From: Neopestalotiopsis rosae
Lineage: Eukaryota > Ascomycota > Sordariomycetes > Amphisphaeriales > Sporocadaceae
DNA length: 64,000 bases
Assembly (NCBI GenBank): GCA_023078685.1
Contig: JALGAS010000002.1
Coordinates: 1,736,001-1,800,000, forward strand
Direction of reading: 5' to 3'
Shown here piece by piece: positions 23,578 to 35,875 of the stretch; the first letter of the stretch is position 1, and the number at the start of each line of letters is the position of its first letter. Under the pieces are notes generated by a model. The model did no database searches. It was given only the letters and a program-made list of their open reading frames with translations, and was not told the origin of the DNA. The position numbers were made by a program, and so were the translations under genes.

Positions 23578-25963
23578 CTACAAAGGCCCGGTATAATCAT
23601 GGCCGTTCTCGATGAAAGTATCCCACATTGTCTATGTTGGTCAGTATCCTATGTTTCAGAGCTCTTTGGAGAGAAATGAATACTTACCCAATCAAAATCT
23701 ATGTTGGAAAAATCATCTCCAAAAGAAAGTCCATCAGTGATTGCATCGAAACGAGGATTGTAGCCTGGAGTTTTGACTTCCTGCTGATTTGACGTGGTCG
23801 GCAAAGGTGTTTGTACAGTACCACCACGATGGGGAGACTTTGCAAGCAGATCAGCAAGGAAGCGATAAGACGTTCTTGCGTCATCACAACTTGTGGCTGC
23901 TTCTTCCCACAGGCCGCATGATTTCTCCAGCACCTCCCATAGCTCTTCGCTGCTGGGTAATTCTTCAGCATTGGGCAGTTTCCGCCTCAGCTCCAGCTCC
24001 AATACCAAAATCATGGCCGCGAGCGTCAGCATCTGTCGCACCTGGGATATTTCGTACAGCGCCGGCATCAGAATATCTTGAAGGCCCAAGAGGGACAAAG
24101 CTGAAGAGATGCACCGCTCTTGTGAGAACTTGAAGCGTTCATCGACTCTCGCTTTTGCCATGAATCTCCGATGCAACGTACACATGCCCTTGTGGTACAT
24201 GCAGATGAGATTTAGTCTGTAAAAGTCGGCGCGATTACTATTGGTCATGTTCGTCTTGTGGACAGGTATCACCATCAGGTAGCTAGGAAAGCCGTGAAAC
24301 CTGTCGTACAAGAGCTGGTCAATCTCGAGTACGGCATCATACGAGCCCTGGCTTGCGGCGCTGTTGAATTCGGCCACGCGTCCCAGAGCTTGACACAGCC
24401 GTCCCTTGGCGATGAGATACGTGGCCGAGGTTGACTCCTCTAGCGGCCGTGACGGCGGCAGCACTTTCGACTCAGGCGACAACTCCCAGTCGTGAATATT
24501 GCTGGGCTCCCGCGTGTCCGAGTATATGGCCGTGGCCGTGGGCGGAAAGCCTCCGAGAAACGACGACATGGCGTCCATGGTCATGACGGAGCTCCAGATG
24601 CGGCGCCGGTACTCGGCTTGCAGCACCGAGAAGCCGGCTGACCATGTGGGCTCTCTATGGTAACCCATGTTGATGGCGGTGCGGATGATGACGCCCGTCA
24701 TGATCCAGAGACCACGGCGATTGTCTTCCTTACGACTGAGCTCGGCAGTAGCATTGAACCGTAGAGTCTCCACCGTATATGGCAGACACTTTGCGATATC
24801 ACCACTGAGTAGACACTGCGCTGTGCGCATACGGTATAGTTGAAATAGAGATTCTGCCATGCCCTCGTACTCTGAAGGCTCTCCATACTGATCATAAGCA
24901 AGCATATTGATGCCTAGAATGGAGAATAAAAGGCCGAGCCAGATGAAACCAGTCTTTGTGGGATCCTTCCAATGCTCGTTATACTGGAGATAGTTAGCAA
25001 TCCTTCTGTTCAAAATTCAATAGTTATTTGCAAACCTCTTGCATAAATGTTGGCTCATGAAGAATAGCTGATGGAAGCATTAGTTCGGAACATTTGATTT
25101 CTTGTCAATTAATCTGCTTACGGGGAACGTTGATTGGGAAGTTTGGGCGATCAAAGAAATTTGCAATCATTCGATCAGTCTCAGCCTTTGTTGGCAGTGA
25201 TGCAAGTATCTCCAGTCGTTCGATGGGCTTGACCTGGTTGAACAAAAGACTTGATCCATCAACAGTATAGGAGAGGGTGGCATCTGGGCTATCATGACTT
25301 TGCGACTCTTGCTCTTGTGTCCAAGTGTTTTTGAGCTCGTTTATCTAGTTTCTGTTAGCGATGGATCTTCGACGGTACGATTTCTTCTTACTTCTTGAAG
25401 TACGGTATACCAATCATTGTCACCCAAATATACCGAATGATTGCCATCTATCACTGTTTGACCAGTGCCGGCACTTTCCTGTCCATCAAAGGGCGAAGCA
25501 GATGGCTCTGTTGTCGCATCAGCTTCGGGGCTTTGTGGTGTAAATGCTGCCTTCTTCTCCAGCTGTTCTGTCTGCTGCTGCTCATTGATTAACCCCTTGA
25601 CTAGCTCCTCCAGGTGATCAATACGCTGCCGCATCCCGTCGCCCGTAGCATTGCCATTTCCAACGACGGACGCAGCGTTATTCTTTGAGCCACGAAATTT
25701 GCAGGAGTCATTCTGATTACGAGCCACGCAATTCTGGCAAGGACTCTCCCGATTACATTTGAGCCTGCAAGACTATGTTAGCTCATGATCAAGGATGAGT
25801 ATAGTGCTGAACTGGAAGTGGAAGGTGGAGAAATGGGGGGTCCTCCGGTAACACACTTTCTAGTGCGACATGGGTCACACGATAGAGGGACTCGGTTTCG
25901 CCGGTGCGGTCGCTGATTCTGTTTCACAACGCGAGTCGGCAGACTCGTCCCTTGAGGCTGCAT
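23578..25963 (-). CDS. Zn2Cys6 fungal-specific transcription factor
   Basis: Six exons: 25963-25857, 25764-25392, 25344-25122, 25067-25036, 24983-23688 and 23631-23578; 694 residues with all phases consistent. The binuclear zinc cluster spans exons 1 and 2 with spacing C-x2-C-x6-C-x5-C-x2-C-x8-C (about residues 29-57), followed by a coiled coil with MRQRIDHLEELVKGL. The middle is the fungal-specific transcription factor domain (MNMGYHREP-like stretch, RRRIWSSVMTMDAM). The last exon restores a typical ending with DFDW and WDTFI. One exon is only 32 bp; it was placed because it completes the ILHEPTF motif, and the next acceptor follows a TGCTAAC branch site. Targets unknown. It is divergent from the SDR gene at 26469, which is one possible target. 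Confidence 0.85.
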
Positions 25964-26468
25964 GTTTGGATCTCAATACCTATGAGCAGAGATAAGTCCA
26001 TGGAGGAAGAACTGTCGAGCATGGTCAGAGTTGTGAAGGGTGTGAGTGAGTGGTCCCACTTCTTTCTTAAGTCCGCGGAGATGATGGGTGAGAACCGTGA
26101 GATCTCACGGACGCTAACAACTTGCCGAACTGAACTATAATCATATTGCCTGTGGGCGATTTCATGTTATGGGAGCTGGATATGACAATAATCATATTTC
26201 ATAGATTGCGTACATAAGGCCTACGCAACTTCTAGGCTGCCACAACGCATCACTCTGTACGCCACAGTCAGTAGGATTCGTGCAAGCCGAGCCAAAGTCC
26301 GTGGACTTGATCTCGTTGTCTACATAGGTCGAATGGACCATCTTCCTTGTTGAAGATATATAGATTGACGGCCAGTCAAATATAATCTGTCTAATAGCTA
26401 GCTCACATAGTTTAGGGTCCATCGCAATAACAATACAAATATAAGACCCAAATCCTGTCACATCCACC
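25964..26468. promoter_or_regulatory. Divergent promoter region between a Zn2Cys6 factor and an SDR
   Basis: This 505-bp gap separates the divergent starts of the transcription factor (-) and the short-chain dehydrogenase (+). At 26096-26110 there is GTGAGATCTCAC, a 12-bp perfect palindrome that could be a protein-binding site. No other sites are assigned. Confidence 0.45.
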
Positions 26469-27514
26469 ATGCCTTCTCTAGCAAATTTCTTACATACCCA
26501 GCTAATACTCAAGATACCTCAGCCAACCTCCTCTTTCAAAGCCAAGACCGTCATTGTCACCGGAGCTAATGGAGGATTAGGCAAGGAGATTGTCAAACAT
26601 CTCATCCCCCTTGGAGCCGACAAAATCATAGTTGCCTGCCGCAGCCAAGCGCGAGGCGAAGAAGCAAAGTCGGAAATTGTTACCGCCACTCAATGTGATC
26701 CCCAAATCATCCAAATTTGGGAACTCGATATTGCGTCCGCTTCATCGATTAAGAGCTTGGTAGACAGGGCAAATGCTCTGCCACGGTTGGACGTCCTCAT
26801 CAACAATGCAGGAATCGGTGCGAGTCGCAATTTCCAGGTGTATGGAACAGAAAGCACACTCGGAGTCAACGTCATCGGGACTTTTCTGCTTGCCGTGCAG
26901 CTTATCCCAAAGTTGAGGGAGACTGCTCACAAGTACAAGACGATGCCACACATGACATTTGTTGGATCGGCCTTGTATGATGTAGCCAAGTACCCCGAAA
27001 ATCACGGCGACGACCTCTTTAGCTGGTTTGGCGATGAAGCGCACTTTGATAAAAGCAATCAGTAGGCTGCTATCTCTCTTCGTAGAATGCTCAGTGTAGA
27101 GGCTAATCAGGTTGACACAGATACAATCTTTCAAAGCTATTGCAGCTTTACGCAGTCATCAAGATGTGCGCCACGATTGACCCAGTCGAGAAGACGAGCC
27201 CGAATCCCATTGTGGTAAACTCTTTGGATCCCTGCTTTTGCAAGACGGGGTTGGTAGATGGACTGACAGGAGCAACGCGGGTCGCCTTCAACATCTTTCA
27301 AGCCATGTTTGCTCGTACTGCTGAAGAGGGTTCACGGCTGGTGATTCAAGCTGCTTCAGCAGGTAGAGAGACGCATGGACTGTACCTGCGAGCGAGAGAG
27401 GTGCAGGCGTATGCCCCAATTGCTCTCGACGACGAGAAAGCCACTCATATATGGGAAACCCTGTGCAAAAGGCTTGAGCATCTCCAGCCAGGGGTTTTGA
27501 AAAGTCTGCAATGA
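26469..27514 (+). CDS. Short-chain dehydrogenase/reductase (retinol-dehydrogenase-like)
   Basis: Two exons: 26469-27061 and 27121-27514; 328 residues. A Rossmann-fold NAD(P)-dependent oxidoreductase. The cofactor loop TGANGGLG (residues 31-38), the NNAG motif (about 115), the catalytic Ser in FVGSALY and YNLSK with catalytic Tyr and Lys across the splice junction are all present. The Arg after the second strand (VACRS) suggests NADP preference. Substrate unknown; this type acts on small ketones or alcohols, often in secondary metabolism. It shares a divergent upstream region with the Zn2Cys6 factor. It is not adjacent to the PKS cluster and differs in sequence from the SDR at 43615. Confidence 0.9.
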
Positions 27515-30500
27515 TCAGACTCATATGTATATTTCTGTCGTCGATGGTCTGGTTGACCTAGTCTGCACGGTTCATATTATGTCCACTTCAAGACAGTGAA
27601 AGTAACACGCGCGACTGTTAGTGTTTCATGCTTTAGCAGAAGTTTTGAAATGATCTTTTATTTATGTTTCCCTTTGTTAGTTTATTTATGATAATTACTG
27701 AGCAGAAGTCTGAAAGCGTAATAAGGGTTTCTGATTATATAAGTAAAGAAGGATGTGACATAAGTAGTTTCGATGTTTCCAGCCGATTTCCACAAGTTGA
27801 CCAGCCACCACTCACAATTTCTTTTTCTTAAATCTTTTGTTACAAGCGGGTTGGCGGGTGATCCTCTTGGCAAGAAAGCCTTCAGCCTTTCGGTCCACCT
27901 GTGGCGCTGCTGCTCGGCCGAAAGACCGATTTGGATCTTCTCCCTGTGCGAGAAAACTCCGGTAAATGCACGAGTGTCTAGAAGAGTGGTACGGGATTTT
28001 ACGTAACTTGCTTGTCATTAGCGATTTTGTGTGCTTGTCGAGATTTTGTCAAGATAGCACTATGGTCGGAGTGCCAGGAATAAAGTGAAGTTGATGATAT
28101 TCCACGCGGCTCGGATGTGTTCGTCCAAGCGGGTTACACTGCAGGAACTACGGGAAATAGTGGCGGCTTATATTGGGCCTTTAATTGGTGCCTCGTGTCT
28201 CAGTAAGCTTTCGATTGACTCAACTGCCTCGAGTGCCCAATGCCAGCGTCCTGATGCCGCGTCGGCCGAAATACTCAATAGGGAACCGAGTAAGGTTATA
28301 GCCGCAGGTAGCCATCATTTGACGGGCCGTTCTTGTGAATGAATCCGCATATCTAGGGTTGAAGACCCAATCAGATATTTGTATGAAGCGTGCGGTCCAC
28401 TATACTTGACTTGTTGATCCAATAAGAGTTATAGGTGCTTTTCAACAAAAGAAATTGCCATAGAGACAAAGATTCTAGACCACGGTGCGGTTGCGGCCCG
28501 TCGTGAGACACATATGGTCCATCTCTCCTTTGATATGTTCGCTGAGTTCCATGACCTCAGTTTGACTCGGGCTTGGTTAGTTGACGTCGAGTGGGTTTGT
28601 ATGAGAGATTACCGACATACAGATGAGACATTTCCGTCACTGGTAAATCTGTTCCTTGCTCATCTCGGTCGTTGGTGTTTTCATGATGTGGCTCTGTCAT
28701 ATTCTGCGGATTGAGTTGTATGCTGGCGGGAGTGGAAGTCGATGTATTGACCGGTATCCTCGCAGAGGCAGTCGTGTTAAGTCGCGAGTCCTGCCCACGG
28801 AGTGCAGCACGTACATTAGGAAGCCGTTGAAGCCTTCGAGCATGAGCATTGGGACCGAGTCGAGGTCGTTGCGATGACAGTATTGCCATGTTATCAAGTG
28901 AACCAAGGAGGATAGTTATGATGAATCGATTCTGTGCACAACTTTCGGGGCCTAATGATGAAGCTACGAGCAGGTATTGATAAGGAAAGAAATGCCGACG
29001 GTTGTAGTTGGCGTATCACTCGCTATTTATTTGCAACATGGCAAACATGACAGCAAGGTTGCATAGGTCCCACAGGGCAGCTTTTAGATGAATAAGTAGT
29101 CAAGCTCGTATTCCGGAGCTGGGCCAAACTGCATTAAGGTGACTATCGGCGCCTGGGTGTCGGCGTAGAGGCATCCGGCCGGGGAACGGTGATAAGCTCC
29201 ACTTTTTAGGTCCGATCTCAGCACTCAGAAATGGCACAGGAATCTTCTCGAAACAGATTGTTGGTGTTCAACTTGCTCCAAAGCAGGAGCCAACCGACCT
29301 AGATGGCAGATCCAGAATCGGCATTGTGTACTGAGAAAGCAAGGATCGGCACGCAGCCAAGATACCTCCAAGTATGAATTGTGCACAAAAAGGTAGTTCT
29401 GGTAGTTTTCAAAGGCTAGTAGATACAGTATAGAAAAGATGCAAGTAACGGAGGCGGTTGGAAGATCCACCATCGTTTTGACAGTTTGCCAGGCCAACTG
29501 AGCGACCGTGCCCCAGGCTGTCAAAGGAACCAGGAAAGTAATGCGTGTTTGTTCACCTGTAATGTATGGATGCCTTGACGCAATCTTGGTCATCCACCCT
29601 TGGAGGAGAGCAAACATGTACTGGCAGTAGGATTACACGCTCGCAGACTGAAGAAATGGTGGGTCTTAGCTCCGGCTTTCCGGGCGTGGACTGTGGAGTC
29701 TACGGTGCCTGTCCCCTGGGGCCAAGCAAGAGTAGCAATAGCAACGGAGCTGGTCTGGCCGATGTGGGTCTTACGACCGTATTCCGCTGCACTGGTGATT
29801 GCTTTCGATTGGGAAGGGGACTTACGATCTGCCACACCAGATAGGCACAGCGATGTGCAATGTTCATTCTTTTGGAACGTACATTTGACAGAAGACGGAA
29901 AGACTTGGTCATATTTCCATGCCCTTCGCCTGCTGCACGCCCGGACTTGGCTCCTACATGCACAAGGCCCGTTGGTGCTTTTGTCTGCCTTTGTTTGCCT
30001 TTGGAACCACACCTAGTTCGATTCCATCTGTCAGCGAGGATCTTCGTAAGGAGCATACTTTCTAGGCATTGGCAACAGTCAAGTACCAATTTGTCCGTCG
30101 CCCAGACCTGGCGACATCACTCATGACTCGTGGTTTCAATAAAGATATTTTATTTGTGTGTTGGCGATGAATCGGCTGCTTAGACGACACCAGAATCCGA
30201 AAAGCTATGTAGCTAGGAGGCCCGATGTTGAGGTTCCAAAGTCAACCCATAACTTATCATGATAGCAGCTGTACACTTGAGAGTCTTCAACCGATATCAT
30301 GCTCTTTCAATAGTTACGCTTTCAGCGTAACTATATATTTGGTATGATGTGGTAAATATTCTTTTCTGCCTCGTGCGCGAGAAAATGTGACTTAAGTCAC
30401 TTGACTAAACCGTATATCCATTCTAGGGAATCTTCGATTTGTCACTTCATTGCGTTATAGTCTAGAATGTTCGCATTTCGACCACTGGAAGAGGCGAAGA

Positions 30501-31282
30501 GTATCCCAGAAAAAAATTCCCGAAGGATATTCCAGAAGAGCATTCCAGACACAGAAGAGTATCCAATAATCTAATAGACTATTGAGCACAGCCCAAAACC
30601 CTAGATCCTGCATTAAATGTGCTGCAGTAAGTATTGTATAAAATGTGTCGTGCACAGTAGTACATTCTATCCACACTGCGTGTCATTAACAACCATGGCA
30701 ACTTAATCTTACAGTACCACATAAGCAGGTGACAAAATAGGTGAATCTGTTGCTTTTGTGATCTATCTACATGAGACAGGCCGCATTATCAAGGCAGCCA
30801 TTCTTATTTGTTGTCCTCAGCAGGAAAGGTGCCAGAATTAAAGTAACTTAGCTTATGATGAGGTAGCTTTTGGGCTTTCCAGGAAATGTTATAATTGTGC
30901 TTGGGTATCAACCGAATTCATGAGACTAGAGTTGGTCAGTCGCAAATCACGAGCTAAATACATCATTGGGCCTATCAACAGAAATAAACATTCAATGGGT
31001 TACTATGCGGAACGCGATACCCGGAGGGTAACCGTCTCTATTTATAACAGTCATATAGTCCCAGTGACACCCAAATTGCTGAGCAGTATGCATCGTTGTA
31101 ATATTGTGTCAGTTGAAAAGTGTCTCAAGTTCAGCCAGGATCATGAAGCTTTCTTAATTTGATAGTAAACGTAGATATAGCTTGCGACGGCACTTCTTCC
31201 GAGGAAGCATTAGCGCTTTTTAAGGATGATCCCTAATCGATCCATAGACATATACTTGAATCTCACCAACACTTGAGGCGTA
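27515..31282. other. 3.8-kb gene-poor region
   Basis: No gene can be supported. Around 29225-30016 long open frames overlap on both strands (130 residues on minus with two hydrophobic stretches; 138 on plus; 140 on minus); none resembles a known family. A minus-strand frame at 28557-28889 contains LYVGNLS, like the RNP2 motif of RRM proteins, but lacks the rest of the domain. A hairpin lies at 30310-30334. Confidence 0.5.
30310..30334. repeat. Perfect 11-bp inverted repeat with 3-base loop
   Basis: ATAGTTACGCT and AGCGTAACTAT flank the loop TTC. The stem stands alone in non-coding DNA; it may be a foldback remnant or a structured site. Confidence 0.6.
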
Positions 31283-31761
31283 TCAATCCAGTCGAGCAGT
31301 CTCGCGGTTTTGCGCAATGAAAGGCATCTTTAGAGCGCCTTCCGCTTCTACATCTTGCAGTGAAAATTCGTCAGTTCTTCCACAGGTACCTTGCGGGGAA
31401 ACAGCTCCCCGGTCCTGCCGGTCAGAGATTTCTCGGCGAACAACTCCCCATTGAGATGCCTTTTGAACCTTCTCAAGTTTTAGCTCGGACTCCCTAAGAG
31501 ATGAGTCTCGACTTACTGCCAAATCTTTGGGGCGGGTTCGTCGGACTTCCAACTGGTCTTGCTGGGATCGTGTCCTTGGCTGCCGCATCTCCAAGACGTT
31601 TTTAACCTCTTCGAGTGTCCTCAAGAGTGCCTTATCAGCCGAATTCAGTGCATCTGATGCTGTGTCCACTAATTCTCTGCATCCCTCCTCGGTGAGGTAG
31701 AAGTAGTCTGGCAATTTATACTCAAATTCCTTGATTTTATCGAATTCAAATAACGTTATTA

Positions 31762-31808
31762 ACGTCCGTCACCTACTTCTTGGCACCCCCTATATTTCGG
31801 CACCCTAA
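31762..31808 (+). repeat. Left terminal inverted repeat of the DNA transposon
   Basis: Starts ACGTCCGTCACC and ends in GGCACCCT. It pairs with 35829-35875 with three transition differences. It is much less RIP-damaged than the interior. Confidence 0.85.
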
Positions 31809-32577
31809 TTTTTAATGCGCTTATATTTTAATTATAAATTTTATTTAATTTCTATTTTGGTTCTGCTGCTATAATAATATATTTTTTAAAATTATTAAGG
31901 GTTTTAAAATCGCTGGATTTATTAGAATTATCGTTAATTTCGCTAATTTCGATTTAAATTTTCCGGATAGCTTTAATATCGGCAAATTTCGAATTTAGGC
32001 TTATTTTAACCTTTTTACGCTTTTTAGCCTTATTAGCATTAATTTATGCTTATAATACCTCGATTTTTTATTAAATAATTGCTAATTTATAAGCTTTTTT
32101 ATTAAAGCTTTTTTAAATTTTTCGAAATAATAAACGTTGCGTAAAAATATCGATATCGAGCTTGCTAAATAAGCTAAATTAATTACGAAATTTTTTTTTT
32201 AAAAAATTAATTACGCTATTATTATTATATTTATTATTTATTTTTTATTTTCCTAATTATCGAAATATTTTTTATAAATTTTTTTAGCTTGCTTAATAGG
32301 AATTTTCGCATTTTTAAATAATAAAAGGCTTATTAGGGGCTTAATTATATTTATAAACTATAATTTAATTTATTTTTAGCTATTAATAATATTTTTTTTA
32401 TTAAGGCTATTTTTTAAGCTTTATTATAATATATTAAAAAATTCCTTTTATTTATAATAATATTATTATTTTATTAATTAAAATTCTTAAATTTTTTTTA
32501 TAAATTATTTTAAAAAAACCGAAAATTAATTAATTAAAAAATTAAAAAATATGCGATATATAAAGCGGTAAAAATAT

Positions 32578-32790
32578 TATAACGTGGTCACCCTTCCGGT
32601 CCATCGTGCCAGCTGCCATTATAAACCGGTTTTATATAGCGTCCTATATATACGTAAAATTAATACCGTAGCTTTTAATTTTATTATTACCCCCTTATAT
32701 ATTACCGCATTTTATTAATTCGTAAACGAACCGTTATTTATTTGCCCTTATATCGATATTTATTCGTTTTTGCGTCGTTTTATTATTATA
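32578..32790 (+). repeat. Left LTR (213 bp)
   Basis: Same length as the right LTR. They differ at roughly two dozen positions, essentially all C/T or G/A transitions, as expected of RIP acting independently on the two copies. Confidence 0.85.
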
Positions 32791-34620
32791 ATTTTAAAAG
32801 CTATTACCCCCCGGTGGCCTGCGGTATTATTATTCCTATCGTCGTCCCCGTCGTCGTTTAGCGCGAACGTATAAAAATAGCGTATTCGCAAAATTCGCGT
32901 ATTATATATTTTGCTATAATAGCTATATTTAACCCGGTTAGCACCCCCGACGTCGAATCGGCTATTATTCGTTAATAATTTACGGATTAATTATAAAATA
33001 ATTTTTTTTTTACCGTTATTTAATAATAATTTAACGATTTTTAGCAATAAATCGATCGAGCCGAATAGCTAATAACGTTAAAAAGGAAGCTTTAGTAATT
33101 ATAATAATAAAACGAGGGAAATGCGTTTTTTTCGTCGTTTTATCGCCATCGTCGCGATAACGATTCGGGGTCGGAACGCGATTATAACGTTAATTTAAAA
33201 AAATTAATTAGTATTTTTACGCTAAAATTTTTATTTAGGTAATAAAATAAATAATTCGCTAATTTTCGTTATATTTTCGATAATATCCCGAAAAAATACC
33301 GGTAATTATATCGACGTATTAATTTAGCCGTTTCGAAAATAGATTTTTAATGCCGATTTTTATAAAATCGTAAAATTTAGCGGTTCGAAAACGAAAATCC
33401 GACGACGGTAAAACGAACCGTTAATAATTAAACGGCGTTTTTTAAATAAACCGCTAATTTAATCCGTAACGCTAGCTATTACGAAGCTATTATCGCAAAA
33501 TTATTCGAGGCTATATAATAAAGGCTAAAATAATATTTTCGGAATTTCGATAATTATTTTTAATTTTTCGAGGATTAAAATAATAATTATTAAACGAAAG
33601 CGGCTAATACCCGGTATTTTTACGCTAAATTAATAAAGCGGTTACGAATTAGGTTAAAAACGCAGCTTATAATATTATTTATTATACGCGAAAGCATAAT
33701 CGGGATTATTATTAAGCTATAAAAGCTATTTAATTTAATATTTATATTTATTAAATTATAATCGGATTAATATCGGGCCGACCGTAATATATTATAAAAG
33801 CGTTTTTATATTATTATTCGGCCGTTATTAGCCCCGATTTTTTTATTTATTATTATAAAATTTATTCGGTTTTAGCCTTAAGCTATTATTAGGGATTTTA
33901 AGCTATCGGCATTTTTAGCCGATAGCACCCGTTAAAATAAAAAAAATAAAATAATATTTTATCGAAAATATAATATTATTATTTATTAAAAATTAAAATA
34001 TTTCTAAAACGAATCGCCGTTAAATCGCGTAAATAACGTTAAATCGTTATAATAATATTATAAAAATTTTCGTTTTATAAAATTTTCCTTTTATACGGCT
34101 AATATTAACGAATATATATTAATAATTTATTTTATTTATTATAATTTTATTTTTTATTATCGTTTAATTATAAATTATTATATTAATAATAATTTATCGG
34201 TATATTTATAATAATCCGTTATTTAATCGTTTAGCCTCGTTCCCCGTTAAATTTTATCCGTTTATTAATTATAAAATAATTTTTAATATAAAATATTATT
34301 TTTAATAATAATTAATTTTTTAATTATTTATTTAATCCTAATATAGCGATATTTAGCCGAATCGTAATAAAATCGCCGTCGGGGAATTAATAATACGTAA
34401 TCGATTATATAATTAATTCGTTATTATAATATAAATTTAGCGTAATAGCTAAATGCCTTTAATAATTTATTAAAATCGGATAAGCTTATTCCGCGGATAA
34501 TATTATAATTATTATCGATTATTAAAAGGATTAATTCGGATCCGGGCTTAATTAATTTATATTAAATATTAAAAGAATTAATATTTTAGGGTCGAAATAA
34601 CGCTTAAAAAAAAGGATAAT

Positions 34621-34833
34621 TATAACGTAATTATCCTCCCGGTTTATTATACCAGTTATTATTATAAACCGGTCCTATATAGCGTCCCGTACGTATATAA
34701 AATTAATACCGTAGCTTTTAATTTTATTATTACCCCCCCGTATATTACCGCATTTTATTAATTCGTAAACGAACCGTTGCTTATTTGCCCTCGTATCGAT
34801 ATTTATTCGTTTTCGCGTCGTTTTATTATTATA
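34621..34833 (+). repeat. Right LTR (213 bp)
   Basis: Direct copy of 32578-32790, preceded by a polypurine-like run and followed by the target duplication AATAT. Confidence 0.85.
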
Positions 34834-35828
34834 AATATTAAATATATTTTATTTTTAAAGCATATATATATAAATTCCGTAATTTCGTAATTTTTATAGC
34901 TATTTAATATAAATAATTTAGCTTTTTAAAAATCGGCTAATTAAATAAAAAGAATAAAAACTTTTTTTAATTATTCGATAATTATAAAATTTAAAATTTA
35001 TTTATTTTTTAATATCGTAAATTTTTAAAAATAAAATAAAATTAAATTTTAAAAAAATTATTATTATTAAATATTTTTCTTTTTATATATTATAAATAAA
35101 AATAGCTTATTATTAATTACGGAAATATATTTAATAAAAATAATTTAAATACGTAAATTAAGCTATTTTTTTCGAATAAAACGAGCTTTTAATAATTTAA
35201 AAACGAATTTATTTAATCCCTTGCTTTTAAAAATATTAATTTCGTTTATATTATATCGATTCGTAAATTTAATAACTATAATTTTAAATATAGCAAAATA
35301 TTTAAATTATAGCCTAATAATATTAATTATAGCTTTATTTATACGCTATAAATCGATAGCTTTGCTTTTATAAATTTTTATTAATAGGTTTTTTTTAATA
35401 AAGGATTATACCTAATTTTTTCTAAAAAATTATTTATTTTTATAGATTTTTAAAATGCGTTTAGCGAATTCCTTTAATTATTAATAAAATAGCGGCAGCC
35501 CTAAATTAGCCTAAATTCGAACTTAAATAGCTAAATAGCCTTTATTAATCGGTAAAAGCCTTTATTAATTAAAAAAAGCAATATTTTTTAATTAAATGCC
35601 TTATATCCGATTTTAAAATATTAATCGTAAAATATTTTATTTTATCGTAGCTTTTTTAATAAATTAATTTTATGCGACTTTTTTAAAAGCCTAAATAATA
35701 TAATTTTCCGTATATAAAAGCATTATTATCTAATTAAGCATTATGCAAAATTTAATAATAATTAAATATAAATTAATAAAAAAAATAAAAATTTAAAAAA
35801 GGAGGGTATTTATAGCGGTAAGGGATTT

Positions 35829-35875
35829 TAGGGGTGCCGAAATATGGGGGGTGCCAAAAAGTAGGTAACGGACGT
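35829..35875 (-). repeat. Right terminal inverted repeat of the DNA transposon
   Basis: Reverse complement of the left end apart from three transitions, ending ACGGACGT at the TA target site inside the F-box-like gene. Confidence 0.85.

Larger units (their letters stand above)
32573..34838 (+). mobile_element. Small non-autonomous LTR retrotransposon nested in the DNA transposon
   Basis: Two direct repeats of exactly 213 bp (32578-32790 and 34621-34833) bound an internal region of 1,830 bp. Both start with TA and end with TA where TG and CA would be expected, as RIP would make them. The element is flanked by the 5-bp target duplication AATAT (32573-32577 and 34834-34838). A purine run (eight A then GG) just before the right LTR looks like a polypurine tract and sets the orientation as plus. 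At 2,256 bp it is too short for a full gag-pol, so it was a non-autonomous or gag-only element. No open frame survives RIP. Confidence 0.85.

Noticed and set aside
28557..28889. Short RRM protein suggested by LYVGNLS
   Set aside because: Only the RNP2-like string is present, with a stop soon after and no RNP1 or following fold; probably chance.
32578..34833. Direct repeats read as a CRISPR-like or simple tandem array
   Set aside because: There are only two 213-bp copies, 1.8 kb apart, with target-site duplications and a polypurine run, which fits LTRs.
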